Shown piece after piece: positions 18,154 through 29,464 of a stretch of 64,000 nt of DNA. Position numbers and translations under genes: made by a program. A model generated the notes under the pieces. That model was given only the letters and a program-made list of their open reading frames with translations. It was not told the origin of the DNA and did no database searches. The DNA is from Parundibacterium terreum (GTDB lineage: Bacteria > Pseudomonadota > Gammaproteobacteria > Burkholderiales > Burkholderiaceae_D): NCBI RefSeq assembly GCF_014636315.1, contig NZ_BMED01000003.1, forward strand, positions 1 through 64,000, written 5' to 3'. Position 1 is the first letter of the stretch. Every line of letters begins with the position of its first letter.

Positions 18154-19593
18154 CTAGCCTTCCAGTGGCTCCGGCATGATTAGTTCGGCGTAATCATATA
18201 GCGCGCCCAGTATCGCTTCTTCCCGCTCGCCGGCAGTTTCCGCCAGTGCGTCTATCTGGCCAAAATAGTCGTCCACCGTCAGCGCATTGGCATAGCCGTC
18301 ATACAATCTGGCGGCGCGGTGTTCTTCCCATTGCTGATGCTCTTCCGGCGTCAGGCTGTCCGGGAAATTGCGGGCGCGGTAACGGAATAGCAATTCCGTC
18401 AGCCTTGCATCCTGAAAGCCAGGCCTGGCCTTGGCCAATTGTTCTACGCTCATCAGGCGCAGATCATTCAACAGGCGTCGATCGGTATTGCCGACGAAGC
18501 CGCCATACAAGTCCTCGTCCACGTCTGCTGCCGCTGTCTGCGGCCGGTCAAATACCTGCTCCCAGATAATGCTCATGTCAGGGCCGGACAGCGCCAGTTG
18601 CGCATGATGCTGTATCAATGCGGTATCGATACCCCATTGCTGCGCTCTGGCTGCGCTGAGGGTATTGAGGTTGCCGATAACGACCGGGGATTTATTCAGG
18701 TGTATGGTTTTCACCGGCAACCTGCTCACTCCCTCCGGTAGCGAGTCGGCCTTGCTGAACATGCGGGTCTGTATGCTGGCGGCATCCAGGGTGAATAGTT
18801 CACTCGGATCTTGCGTCAAGTCCCAGGCAATCACTTCATTCTTGTTTTGCGGGTGCATGGCCAGCGGCCACATCGCAGTGATGCAGCCGCGTTCTACCGG
18901 GATCATGCCGGACACGTGCAGGAAGGGCTTGCGGGCAGGTAAGCCCATTTCAGCAGAAACACGGTCTTTCTTGTGCAGGGCTAGGCAAAAGTCGAACAGC
19001 TTGGGCTGGTGCTGGCGTATCAGCCTTGCCAGCGCAATGGTGGCCCGCACGTCGGATAAGGCATCATGCGCCGCCTCATGTACCAGTCCGTTGGCGGCGC
19101 TCAGGTGCTCCAGTTTAAAGCTGGGCCTGCCGTCTTCGTGCTTGTGCCAGTTGATGCCTTCCGGCCGCAGCGCAAACGTCGTGCGCACCATATCCAGGAT
19201 ATCCCAGCGGCCACACTGATTTTGCCATTCACGCGCGTACGGGTCGATCAGATTGCGCCAGAACATGAAGCGCGTGATTTCATCGTCAAAGCGTATCGTG
19301 TTGTAGCCCACGCCTATCGTGCCGCTTTGCGAGAAGGCTTTTTCTATCTGCGCCGCAAACTGGTATTCCGGAATACCGCGTTCCAGGCAGGTTTGCGGTG
19401 TGATACCGGTAATCAGGCAGGCTTCCGGGTTGGGCAGAAAATCCGGCGCCGGCTGGCAATACAGCATGATGGGTTCGCCGATTTCATTCAGCTCGGCATC
19501 GGTGCGTATTGCGGCGAACTGCGAAGGGCGGTCTCGCCGCGCCTGCGCGCCGAAGGTTTCATAATCGTGCCAAAGAAAGGTGTGCTGGGACAT
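18154..19593 (-). CDS. sbcB: Exodeoxyribonuclease I
   Basis: The 479-residue protein is a DEDDh 3'-5' exonuclease of the SbcB family: the first motif is HDYETFG (Asp10, Glu12), followed by GVGYNTIRFDDEITRFMFWRNL and the HDALSDVRATIAL motif with the catalytic His and Asp. The C-terminal ExoI region (SH3-like and helical) is present, so the length is close to the 475 residues of E. coli. It degrades single-stranded DNA and works with SSB and in recombination and mismatch repair. It is transcribed convergently with the peroxiredoxin gene. Confidence 0.95.
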   Translation of the reverse strand: MSQHTFLWHDYETFGAQARRDRPSQFAAIRTDAELNEIGEPIMLYCQPAPDFLPNPEACLITGITPQTCLERGIPEYQFAAQIEKAFSQSGTIGVGYNTIRFDDEITRFMFWRNLIDPYAREWQNQCGRWDILDMVRTTFALRPEGINWHKHEDGRPSFKLEHLSAANGLVHEAAHDALSDVRATIALARLIRQHQPKLFDFCLALHKKDRVSAEMGLPARKPFLHVSGMIPVERGCITAMWPLAMHPQNKNEVIAWDLTQDPSELFTLDAASIQTRMFSKADSLPEGVSRLPVKTIHLNKSPVVIGNLNTLSAARAQQWGIDTALIQHHAQLALSGPDMSIIWEQVFDRPQTAAADVDEDLYGGFVGNTDRRLLNDLRLMSVEQLAKARPGFQDARLTELLFRYRARNFPDSLTPEEHQQWEEHRAARLYDGYANALTVDDYFGQIDALAETAGEREEAILGALYDYAELIMPEPLEG

Positions 19594-19649
19594 GGAGTGT
19601 GTGGCGAGTAATATGAGTGCGGAAGTGTAGACCGGAGCAGGCTATTTGC

Positions 19650-20747
19650 CTATACCCGGCCTTCCAGGTAGCGTCTGCTGCGGAAGTAGATCAGCAGCAC
19701 GACCACGATGAAGAGCATGATGCCCATCGTGATCCAGAATCCTGACGCATGCTTGAGCAGGGGCATGACCTCGAAGTTCATGCCAAAGATGCCGGTAATC
19801 AGGGTCAGCGGCATGAACAGCGCGGTAATCACGGTCAGAGTGCGCATGATCTCGCTGGTACGGTGCGCCATCGCGGCGAAGTGGATCTGCACCGCTGATT
19901 CCAGCGAAGCCTCCAGCCTGCGCGCATGGTTCAGTACGCGGCTGATATGCTCTATGACGTCGTTGACACGCACCAGCAGCAAATCCTTGGCGCGGCTGCT
20001 GCCGTCATGTGTATCGACGATATGGTCGCGCAGCTCCTGCATCGCATCGTGCTGTTCTTCGCAAAGGCTGTCCAGCTTGCGTAGTTCTATGCGTGAGTCC
20101 AGCAGCGCCAGCCAGTTGTTGAAGGGACGACGCGGATCCAGCAAGGCATGCTGCCAGCGGTCCAGTTGCTGCGTCAGCGGTTGCCGCAATTCCAGGTACT
20201 GGTCCACCATGGCGTTCAGCAGGCGCAGCATCAGCTCTTCCGGCGATGTCGGCAGGCGGCTGGAGTGGGTGCTGCCGTCGGCTTTCGGTTTATAGTCCAG
20301 CAGGCGCGCGCGCGTGCTTTCTATCGTGCGGCTCTTGCTGGAGCGTACTGTGACCAGGCCGCGGTTGACCAGTAAAAAAGAGACAGGCTGCGTTGCCAGT
20401 TTGTTCAAGGCCGCAGGCATCTTGCGTTTCAGGATGTCTGATACATCGTCAGTAGGCTTGGGCGCCGCTTCTCCATTCAGCGCCAGCTTGCGAAAGACCA
20501 CCATTTCGTAATCCTGGGTGGAATCGAAATACGAGGGATGGGACAGGTTGGTCACATCCTTCAGATGCAGGTCATACAGATGGGTGCCGGTGATGCGGGC
20601 GATTTTTTCACGCCAGGCCTCCGGATCGGCGCTGACTTCGTCGTGGCAGGTATCTACCCATAAAAAGCCGTTGCTGATCTCGGCGCAGGTCGGAGGATCA
20701 GCCGGATTCAGCGTCACCTGATTGTCGTTAATGTACAGGATGTCCAT
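19650..20747 (-). CDS. CorA/ZntB-type divalent cation transporter
   Basis: The 365-residue protein has a large cytoplasmic N-terminal domain rich in charged helices, then two C-terminal membrane helices with the signature GMN (in TGIFGMNFEVMP) between them. This is the CorA superfamily, pentameric channels for magnesium, or zinc in the ZntB branch; the substrate cannot be decided from sequence. The ATG at 20747 gives MDILYINDNQVTL. The open frame extends 47 codons upstream, but that part overlaps the neighbouring gene and has a biased composition. The start overlaps the end of the desaturase-like gene by 20 nt. Confidence 0.88.
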   Translation of the reverse strand: MDILYINDNQVTLNPADPPTCAEISNGFLWVDTCHDEVSADPEAWREKIARITGTHLYDLHLKDVTNLSHPSYFDSTQDYEMVVFRKLALNGEAAPKPTDDVSDILKRKMPAALNKLATQPVSFLLVNRGLVTVRSSKSRTIESTRARLLDYKPKADGSTHSSRLPTSPEELMLRLLNAMVDQYLELRQPLTQQLDRWQHALLDPRRPFNNWLALLDSRIELRKLDSLCEEQHDAMQELRDHIVDTHDGSSRAKDLLLVRVNDVIEHISRVLNHARRLEASLESAVQIHFAAMAHRTSEIMRTLTVITALFMPLTLITGIFGMNFEVMPLLKHASGFWITMGIMLFIVVVLLIYFRSRRYLEGRV

Positions 20748-21978
20748 AGTGGTCGCGATGTTTGAAGATGGGCCACAAGGCGCACAGGGAGGCGATGCAG
20801 ATGACGGCGATGACTGCCTGGGCCGCGGCGGATAAGGCAAAAGTGCCAAACCAGTTACCGCTGAGCACAACGATGAGCAGGCTGGCAATCAACCTGGCGA
20901 TTTCCAGTTGCAGATAGGGGCTGCGTTTTTCCATCAAGCCACCGACTATCCACAGACCGGCCACCAGCCATGCCGCATAGGCCAGCCCGGCACCGACGGA
21001 GACGCTACGATGGGCAGTCAGGAAGTGTGTAGCGATTTGCAGTATCACGACGAACTGGGCCAGGCAGTACCACATCGGAGCACCCTTTAAAGGCGGATCG
21101 TAGAGCGGGCGGTTGATATCGAAAGCCTTGGATGGATAGGCGGCGGCCACATCGGCCGGACGCCAGCCCGGCGGGCGGAACCAGATCTGAATCTTGTCCA
21201 ACCAGTTGCGGGAGCGCCAGGCGTCCACCGCGACTGCCTTGTACACCTCCAGATTGGCCCACAAGGGGTTCCAGCTACGCAGGGGGCTGCGGGTGCCGTA
21301 CACAACGGGGTGTTCATCCATCTCGTCAATGAAGGTACCGAACAGCCTATCCCACAGGATCAGGATACCGCCGTAATTCTTGTCCAGGTAGATGTCGTTG
21401 ACGGCATGGTGCACGCGATGATTGGACGGCGACACGAACACGCGATCAAACCAGCCCAGCTTGCCTATCTGCTGCGTATGCACCCAGAACTGGTATAGCA
21501 GATCGATCAGTGCAATCGCAATGAAGACATCGACCGGATAGCCCAGCAATGCCAGCGGCAGATAAAAGATCCAGCCGAACAAGGAACCTGTGCTGGTTTG
21601 TCTCAATGCAGTGGTGAGATTGTATTCTTCACTCTGGTGATGCACGACATGCGCGGCCCACAGGATGGCTGTTTCATGCCCCATGCGATGCAGCCAGTAA
21701 TACATGAAATCGTACAGCAGCAAACCGGATACCCAGACCCACACGCTGTCGCCCGGCAGCTTGAACCAGGACCAGTTTGTGTACACCCACGCATACACGC
21801 CGACGGCCAGCACTTTCAGGAACACGCCGACGATCTGGCTCATGACGCCAAGGCTAAGACTGTTCAGTGCATCATTGATGCGATAGGTATTGCGCTGGCG
21901 CCGCATACCCACGATGAACTCTATGGCGATCAACAGGAAAAATACCGGGCTGGCAAATGTAATAATTTTTTCTTGCAT
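20728..21978 (-). CDS. Sterol desaturase / fatty acid hydroxylase family membrane protein
   Basis: The 416-residue membrane protein has the histidine clusters of the fatty acid hydroxylase superfamily: HRMGHE, HVVHHQSEEYN and HRVHHAVN, which bind a di-iron centre. About four helices surround this catalytic part. A hydrophobic C-terminal extension (from about residue 300) adds further helices not found in the smallest family members. The substrate is unknown; bacterial relatives hydroxylate fatty acids, sterols or hopanoid-like lipids. It lies 67 nt after the YhhN gene and overlaps the CorA-type gene. Confidence 0.85.
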   Translation of the reverse strand: MQEKIITFASPVFFLLIAIEFIVGMRRQRNTYRINDALNSLSLGVMSQIVGVFLKVLAVGVYAWVYTNWSWFKLPGDSVWVWVSGLLLYDFMYYWLHRMGHETAILWAAHVVHHQSEEYNLTTALRQTSTGSLFGWIFYLPLALLGYPVDVFIAIALIDLLYQFWVHTQQIGKLGWFDRVFVSPSNHRVHHAVNDIYLDKNYGGILILWDRLFGTFIDEMDEHPVVYGTRSPLRSWNPLWANLEVYKAVAVDAWRSRNWLDKIQIWFRPPGWRPADVAAAYPSKAFDINRPLYDPPLKGAPMWYCLAQFVVILQIATHFLTAHRSVSVGAGLAYAAWLVAGLWIVGGLMEKRSPYLQLEIARLIASLLIVVLSGNWFGTFALSAAAQAVIAVICIASLCALWPIFKHRDHYGHPVH

Positions 21979-22045
21979 GGTGTGCCGTTTGCCTGAAGGG
22001 GATAAGGTGAAAAAATGGCGCAGTGATAGGGATGATACTGGGATA

Positions 22046-23814
<1,769 letters not shown>

Positions 23815-23869
23815 TTAAATGCAAAGAATTTAATTCAGGGTAATGAAACTTGTTGATGGATGCAAGTTC

Positions 23870-24001
23870 TTAGAACAAGCTTTCGAACTTGTCGCTATCC
23901 CGCTGAACGGGCACCGGTTTCACTGCCCTGTCTGGCGTTATTACCCTGGCGCTTTCGAACGCCGGATTTTTTGCTTCGGGGCTTGCCGGTGCAGACTGCA
24001 T
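23870..24001 (-). CDS. Possible 43-residue protein between engB and hemB
   Basis: A short open frame reads MQSAPASPEAKNPAFE at the start and VQRDSDKFESLF at the end, with an ATG at 24001. It is proline- and alanine-rich, polar and probably disordered, with no membrane segment or known motif. It is the only candidate gene in the 338-bp space between engB and hemB and lies on their strand. No strong ribosome binding site is visible, and the frame stays open upstream of the ATG without another start codon. I do not recognise it. Confidence 0.4.
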   Translation of the reverse strand: MQSAPASPEAKNPAFESARVITPDRAVKPVPVQRDSDKFESLF

Positions 24002-24088
24002 TCTAACAATGTTGTTGCCTAAGGGGTGTGCAGGTGCAAAAACCTTGGTGACGGTGGAGAGGGTGCTGAGAGCGGAAGGGAGGGGGAT

Positions 24089-24116
24089 CCCCTCGAAATC
24101 AGGAAATTTCGAGGGG
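24089..24116. repeat. 11-bp perfect inverted repeat behind engB
   Basis: CCCCTCGAAAT (24089-24099) and ATTTCGAGGGG (24106-24116) form a perfect hairpin with a 6-nt loop, 13 bp after the engB stop. On the engB strand the T-run lies before the stem, so it is not a normal terminator. The left arm overlaps another palindrome, GGGGATCCCC (24083-24092), so the two foldings exclude each other. Confidence 0.5.
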
Positions 24117-24128
24117 TGGAAAAAAAGC

Positions 24129-24860
24129 TCAGGAAGCGGCGGATTCGCCGGAAGCTGGATCTGCTTCAGCAGGATTGGTTTCTATCGCTTCCGGCACGAC
24201 ATCCAGACCCAGCAACTGCTGGATTTTTGCGTCTGCCTCTTCTATGCCTTCGCGTTTCAATGCCGAGAACAGTTGTACTGTGAACGGAAAGGGCTGACCC
24301 TCGGCGTCTACATAGCTGGACAAAACCGTGCGTGCCTGGCGCAAGGCATTCGCGGATTCATTTTTGTTCAGCTTGTCGGACTTGGTCAGGATGCAATGGA
24401 TAGGGCGGCCGCTAGGGGCAAACCATTCCAGCATCTGGATATCCAGCTCGGTGAAGGGGCGGCGGGAATCCATGATCAGGATCAATGCAGCCAGCTGGTC
24501 GCGCCGCTGCACATAGTTGCCCAGCAATTTGTTCCAGTGGTCTTTGGCGGCACCAGGCACCTCTGCATAGCCGTAACCGGGGAGGTCAACCAGCAAGGCG
24601 CGGATCTCATCGACCCGGGTCTCATCCTTGCGGTGCTGTCCTACGTGGGCCCCACCTATGGAGAAATAGTTGATATGCTGCGTGCGCCCTGGGGTTTTGG
24701 AGGCAAAGCAGAGTTTTTTCTGGTTGCACAGGGTGTTGATCGCGGTGGATTTACCGGCATTGGAGCGCCCGGCGAAAGCGACTTCCGGCACATGGGTGCT
24801 GGGTAAATCACGCAAATGATTGACCGTTGTAAAAAAGCGGGCTTGCCAAAGGATGGACAT
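24129..24860 (-). CDS. engB: Ribosome biogenesis GTPase EngB (YihA/YsxC)
   Basis: The 243-residue GTPase shows G1 ([11 protein letters not shown]), G3 ([10 protein letters not shown]) and G4 (TKSDKL) motifs and the TPGRTQ switch I segment. EngB is needed for a late step of 50S assembly and is essential in several bacteria. The protein carries a short acidic tail after the GTPase core (about residues 215-243). It opens a leftward cluster that includes hemB and diverges from the cytochrome c4 gene. Confidence 0.95.
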   Translation of the reverse strand: MSILWQARFFTTVNHLRDLPSTHVPEVAFAGRSNAGKSTAINTLCNQKKLCFASKTPGRTQHINYFSIGGAHVGQHRKDETRVDEIRALLVDLPGYGYAEVPGAAKDHWNKLLGNYVQRRDQLAALILIMDSRRPFTELDIQMLEWFAPSGRPIHCILTKSDKLNKNESANALRQARTVLSSYVDAEGQPFPFTVQLFSALKREGIEEADAKIQQLLGLDVVPEAIETNPAEADPASGESAAS

Positions 24861-25195
24861 ATGAAAATAGTAATACGTAAGTGCGGGAGCTGCCTGACCA
24901 TGTTGTTACATGGATATGTCTCGATTGAGACGGGGGCGAAATCAGTCTGGACAGTTGTTAAAAAGCTGTCAAGAACTTCCCTAATGGAAAAATGCAACAG
25001 AAGTAAGCAAAAACGCTATAAAGCTATTGTACAATAAGGGGTTACCTATTGGGCAGTTGTATAAGTCTGCGCCCGATCTGTGTTTTTGCCTTTTTTGTAT
25101 TAAAAACAGGCAGAAATATGCTCCAAATAGCTGTGTTGTTTGTTTTCGCGTCGCCAACAGGGCAGATTTCCATTATTTAGTCTCAGGGTGTTTGA
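24861..25195. other. Intergenic region between engB and the cytochrome c4 gene
   Basis: This 335-bp divergent spacer is AT-rich. It should hold the promoters of both engB and the cytochrome gene, but no convincing -35/-10 pair was found. TACAAT at 25030-25035 is a possible -10 box. A hairpin-forming stretch, TGCCTTTTTT (25087-25096) with AAAAACAGGCA (25102-25112) and one bulged C, would lie in the cytochrome mRNA leader. No ORF here is credible. Confidence 0.4.
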
Positions 25196-25855
25196 ATGAA
25201 CCGTGCTTTTTTACCGTTATTGAAGTCTCTCGGCATCGCGATTCTGGCGGTGTCCTCCGTTGCATACGCTAACGAAGAACCTAAAGCTGCCAAGGCTGAC
25301 CCTGCCAAAGGCGAGGCTTTGTACACCAATGGCGATGCGGCCCGCAATATTACGGCTTGCGTTTCTTGCCACGGTGCTGCCGGCAATTCCACCATTTCTA
25401 CCAATCCGAAACTGGCTGGCCAGCACGAAGCCTATATTGCCAAGCAATTGGATAATTTCAAGGGCCCTGACCGCAATAACGCGATCATGACGACCTTCGC
25501 CAAGGCGATGACTGCGGATGATGTTAAAAACGTCGCGGCATTCCTGAGCGCACAAAAACCTAAGGCCGGCGCCGCAAAGAGCAAAGACACTGTAGAACTG
25601 GGCAAGCAAATCTATCGCGGTGGTATCGCCGAGAAGAATGTTCCTGCCTGCGCAGGCTGCCACAGCCCTAACGGTGCGGGTATTCCTGCGCAATTCCCGC
25701 GTATCGCCGGTCAGCACCAGGATTATACGCATGCGCAATTGGTCAGCTTCGGTGCCGGCACACGTAAAAACAGCATACAGATGACGACGATTGCCAAGCG
25801 CATGTCGGATGATGAAATGAAAGCAGTTTCCGACTATGTCGCTGGTTTGAAATAA
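25196..25855 (+). CDS. Dihaem cytochrome c4
   Basis: The 219-residue periplasmic protein begins with a signal peptide (about residues 1-25, ending SVAYA). It has two class I cytochrome c domains, with CVSCH at Cys55-His59 and CAGCH at Cys152-His156, and methionine ligands likely in MTTFAKAM and MTTIAKRM. Cytochrome c4 is an electron donor to terminal oxidases. The next two genes (resB, ccsA) encode its maturation machinery. It is followed by a perfect terminator, so it can be expressed at a higher level than resB. Confidence 0.93.
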   Translation: MNRAFLPLLKSLGIAILAVSSVAYANEEPKAAKADPAKGEALYTNGDAARNITACVSCHGAAGNSTISTNPKLAGQHEAYIAKQLDNFKGPDRNNAIMTTFAKAMTADDVKNVAAFLSAQKPKAGAAKSKDTVELGKQIYRGGIAEKNVPACAGCHSPNGAGIPAQFPRIAGQHQDYTHAQLVSFGAGTRKNSIQMTTIAKRMSDDEMKAVSDYVAGLK

Positions 25856-25888
25856 GCAAGTCCTTACCGCTAGAGCAAATAATTGGAG

Positions 25889-25914
25889 GGGGTGGCGCAA
25901 GCCACCCCTTTTTT
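25889..25914 (+). terminator. Intrinsic terminator after the cytochrome c4 gene
   Basis: GGGGTGGC (25889-25896) pairs with GCCACCCC (25901-25908) around a GCAA tetraloop, followed by six T residues. It lies 33 nt after the stop. Confidence 0.9.
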
Positions 25915-26040
25915 CATTTCCGTACGGTAAGCAGATTTGGATAAGGAGCTTTACAATGGCGGCAGCCTTGCGATGCCGAGCTGGCGTGCCAGCACCGGTC
26001 TTGAATAGATTAATCAGTTTCTCAGGATATTTAGGTTTCC

Positions 26041-28203
26041 ATGGATACAAGTAGCATTGATACAGGCGGCATGCAATTGAATACCAAGCGCCGCTGGCTG
26101 GCCGAGGCGGTGGAATTGTTTTCCTCCATGCGTTTTGCCATCAGCCTGCTGACCCTGATTGCGATTGCGGCAGTGATAGGTACGGTGCTCAAACAAAATG
26201 AGCCTATGCCCAATTACATCAACCAGTTCGGTCCGTTCTGGTTCGATGTGTTTGGCAAACTGAGCTTATATGCGGTGTATTCGGCCTGGTGGTTCCTGTT
26301 GATCATGGCCTTCCTGGTACTCTCTACCAGCCTGTGCATCATCCGCAATGCGCCCAAGATGCTGAAAGACATGAGCAGCTGGCGCGACAATGTGCGCGAG
26401 CAATCACTGCGTAATTTTCATCATCGGGCAGAGTGGCGCAGTACCGCATCACGCACCGAGTTGCTGCAGCAATTGACGGCGCATATCGGCCGCATAGGCT
26501 ATAAGTTCAAGGTAGTGGAAAAAGAGAATGCGACGCTGGTCGCCGCCAAGCGCGGCGCGGCCAACAAGTGGGGTTATATCTTTGCCCACAGCGCAATCGT
26601 CATCATCTGTATCGGTGGCTTGCTGGATTCCGATATGCCCATCCGTCTTCAGCAGTGGTTCATGGGCAAGGTGCCTTTTGACGGTAGCGGCGTTATTGCC
26701 CAGATACCTGAGAAACATCGGCTGCCTCTGGGTAATCCTACCTTCCGGGGCAACACGCTGATACCAGAGGGCACGTCGAGTGAAACGGCGATCATCCCGC
26801 AGCAAACCGGGGTACTGATCCAGGATCTGCCATTCACGATACAACTGAATAAATTCATTATCGAATACTACTCGACCGGCATGCCTAAGCTGTTTGCCAG
26901 TGAAGTGGTGGTCAAGGATCATGAGACCGGCAAGACTTTCCCTGCCACTATCAAGGTCAATGAACCTCTGATCTATAAGGGTATTGCGGTGTATCAATCC
27001 AGTTTTGAAGATGGCGGCAGCCACCTGAAACTGACCGGCTATCCGATGACAGGTTCCAAGGCAGTAACGTTTGCGATGTCCGGCGATGTAGGCGGCAGCA
27101 CGCCCTTGAAAAATAGCAACGGCAATGACTACACGGTCGAGTGGTCGGGCTTTCGTGCCGCCAACGTGGAAAACATGTCCCGGAACGGCCAGGATGTACG
27201 CGCGGTCAATGCCAAGCAGAGCTTTAATGAGCAGCTTAGCACCGATATCAGCAAGCATCTGGGTTCTGCCGCCAAAAATGCCAATAACAAGGACCTGAAG
27301 AACGTCGGCCCCAGCGTGCAATACAAGCTGCGCGACAAGAACGGCCAGGCAAAAGAATTCAATAATTACATGCAGCCGATGCTGATTGACGGCGCCTATA
27401 TGTTCCTGGCCGGTACGCGCGATAGCCCGTCTGAAGCCTTCCGCTACCTGCGCATTCCTGCCGATGATGAGGATACCGTTGCAGAGTGGATGCGCCTCAG
27501 GGCCGCCATTGCCAATCCTGAGTTGCGCTCTGTTGCCGCGCAGCGCTATGCGGAGCGCGCGATGCCCGACGCCAATGGCCAGGTACAAAAACTACGTGAG
27601 CAACTGGCGGAGTCATCGAAAAAGGGCCTGGCCATTTTTGCCGGTGACGGTGGGCAGGCATCCGGTTATTTTGCGATCTCGAAGTTCCTGGAGCAGATTC
27701 CTGCGGTGGATCAGGAAAAGGCCGCCGACGTGTTCATGAAGATACTGAACGGCAGCTTGTGGGATTTATGGCAAGTGGCGCGCGAGAAAGATGGCTTGCC
27801 GGCGATTACTTTGGATGAAAAGCATGCTCGTTTCCTGCAATTGGCCACCAACGCGGTATCGGACTCTTTCTTTTACGGTGCGCCGGTGTATCTGCAGTTG
27901 AGCGGCTTTGACGAGATCAAGGCTTCGGTACTGCAGGTAACCCGCTCCCCAGGCAAGAAAGTGGTGTATCTGGGCTGCCTGCTGCTGGTGCTTGGCGTGT
28001 TTTCCATGTTCTACATCCGTGAGCGGCGCTTGTGGATCTGGGTCAGGGATGAGGCTACTGCCGGCGGCAATGGTGCGCACGCGATGATGGCATTGAGTTC
28101 TCAGCGCAAGACTCTGGATTTTGAGCATGAATTTGAAGACTTGAAGCAGCAGTTAATGCAGGGGAATATGCCTATCACTGCGGAAGCGCATGAGCGGGCG
28201 TAA
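26041..28203 (+). CDS. resB: ResB-family cytochrome c biogenesis protein
   Basis: The 720-residue protein has three N-terminal membrane helices (starting SSMRFAISLLTLIAIAAVIG), a large periplasmic domain and a final helix near residues 635-660 (YLGCLLLVLGVFSMFYIRERR). This is the ResB/CcsB layout of System II. With CcsA it exports haem and attaches it to CxxCH motifs of apocytochromes. An extra ATG at codon 11 (26071) is an alternative start. It lies between the cytochrome c4 gene and ccsA. Confidence 0.93.
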   Translation: MDTSSIDTGGMQLNTKRRWLAEAVELFSSMRFAISLLTLIAIAAVIGTVLKQNEPMPNYINQFGPFWFDVFGKLSLYAVYSAWWFLLIMAFLVLSTSLCIIRNAPKMLKDMSSWRDNVREQSLRNFHHRAEWRSTASRTELLQQLTAHIGRIGYKFKVVEKENATLVAAKRGAANKWGYIFAHSAIVIICIGGLLDSDMPIRLQQWFMGKVPFDGSGVIAQIPEKHRLPLGNPTFRGNTLIPEGTSSETAIIPQQTGVLIQDLPFTIQLNKFIIEYYSTGMPKLFASEVVVKDHETGKTFPATIKVNEPLIYKGIAVYQSSFEDGGSHLKLTGYPMTGSKAVTFAMSGDVGGSTPLKNSNGNDYTVEWSGFRAANVENMSRNGQDVRAVNAKQSFNEQLSTDISKHLGSAAKNANNKDLKNVGPSVQYKLRDKNGQAKEFNNYMQPMLIDGAYMFLAGTRDSPSEAFRYLRIPADDEDTVAEWMRLRAAIANPELRSVAAQRYAERAMPDANGQVQKLREQLAESSKKGLAIFAGDGGQASGYFAISKFLEQIPAVDQEKAADVFMKILNGSLWDLWQVAREKDGLPAITLDEKHARFLQLATNAVSDSFFYGAPVYLQLSGFDEIKASVLQVTRSPGKKVVYLGCLLLVLGVFSMFYIRERRLWIWVRDEATAGGNGAHAMMALSSQRKTLDFEHEFEDLKQQLMQGNMPITAEAHERA

Positions 28204-28315
28204 TCGACTAAACTACGGGCAATTGAAATAAATCGTCTCATGTCCGGCGCGATTGGCCGGTCTTGTGAAAATGGCACGGGAGCATGAGCGCTGCCGTGCA
28301 AAGTCACCAGGGAAT

Positions 28316-29464
28316 ATGATGGAAATTACACAAAACTACACGCCTTACCAGGGGTACTTCAAACGCCTGTCCGTGGTGGATTGGCTTTATGCAGCCGTCT
28401 TGTTCACCGCCGCATTGTTTGCGCTGAATCGTTACGGCGCGCACATGGATGTGTATGAAAAAGGCATTCTGTTTCTGGCCGCTCCCACTTTCACCTGGCT
28501 GGGCTGGAACTGGAAACCTGTACGTAAGCTGTTGCTGATCCTGGCGGTGCTGTCCCTGTTTGCGATCAACCTGTACGGTGGCTCGCTGGATATGGCGAAC
28601 AAGAAATTCTTCCTGAAATATTTACTCTCCAGCCAGTCAGCGATTTTGTGGATGAGCTTCCTGTTTGTGCTGTCCACCGTGTTCTACTGGGGGGGCCTGG
28701 TAGCACGCTCCAACTTCGGTGCATCGGTAGGCTCCGTGTTGTGCTGGGCGGCGGTAGTCATGGGTTTTACCGGCATGCTGGTGCGCTGGTATGAGTCCTA
28801 TCTGATAGGCAGCGATGTCGGCCATATCCCAGTCTCCAACCTGTATGAAGTGTTCATTCTGTTTTCGATGATCACTGCCTTGTTTTATCTGTATTACGAA
28901 CAACAGTACAAGACCCGCCAACTGGGCGCTTTTGTATTGCTGGTGATTACAGCAGCGGTTGGTTTCCTGCTGTGGTACACGATACAGCGCGACGCTGCCG
29001 AGATACAGCCGCTGGTACCGGCTTTGCAAAGCTGGTGGATGAAGATACACGTGCCTGCAAACTTCATCGGTTACGGCACTTTCTCGCTGGCGGCGATGGT
29101 ATCGGTGGCCTATCTGCTGAAGTCCAACGGTTATCTGCAAGACCGGTTGCCTGCGCTGGAAGTGCTGGACGATGTGATGTACAAGGCTATCGCAGTGGGT
29201 TTTGCTTTCTTTACCATCGCCACCATCCTCGGCGCACTGTGGGCTGCTGAAGCCTGGGGCGGCTACTGGTCCTGGGATCCCAAGGAAACCTGGGCGCTGA
29301 TCGTCTGGCTGAACTATGCTGCGTGGCTGCACATGCGTCTGATGAAGGGCTTGCGCGGCAAGGTTGCGGCCTGGTGGGCGCTGGTGGGTCTGCTGGTCAC
29401 AACATTCGCTTTCCTGGGCGTGAACATGTTCTTGTCTGGTTTGCATTCCTACGGAACCTTGTAG
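28316..29464 (+). CDS. ccsA: System II cytochrome c synthase subunit CcsA
   Basis: The 382-residue membrane protein has about eight helices and the tryptophan-rich haem-handling motif WGGYWSWDPKETWALIVWL near residues 320-338, with conserved histidines in flanking helices. CcsA works with ResB as haem exporter and ligase. The start is put at 28316 (ATGATG) because CAGGGA sits just before it; the frame opens 21 codons earlier at a TTG. It follows resB by 112 nt. The final segment FLGVNMFLSGLHSYG is typical of the family. Confidence 0.94.
   Translation: MMEITQNYTPYQGYFKRLSVVDWLYAAVLFTAALFALNRYGAHMDVYEKGILFLAAPTFTWLGWNWKPVRKLLLILAVLSLFAINLYGGSLDMANKKFFLKYLLSSQSAILWMSFLFVLSTVFYWGGLVARSNFGASVGSVLCWAAVVMGFTGMLVRWYESYLIGSDVGHIPVSNLYEVFILFSMITALFYLYYEQQYKTRQLGAFVLLVITAAVGFLLWYTIQRDAAEIQPLVPALQSWWMKIHVPANFIGYGTFSLAAMVSVAYLLKSNGYLQDRLPALEVLDDVMYKAIAVGFAFFTIATILGALWAAEAWGGYWSWDPKETWALIVWLNYAAWLHMRLMKGLRGKVAAWWALVGLLVTTFAFLGVNMFLSGLHSYGTL

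Noticed and set aside
24009-24806. 265-codon plus-strand frame over engB
   Set aside because: It is antisense to the GTPase engB, whose motifs are complete.
26449-27588. 379-codon open frame antisense to resB
   Set aside because: It has no recognisable domain or ribosome binding site and lies wholly within resB.
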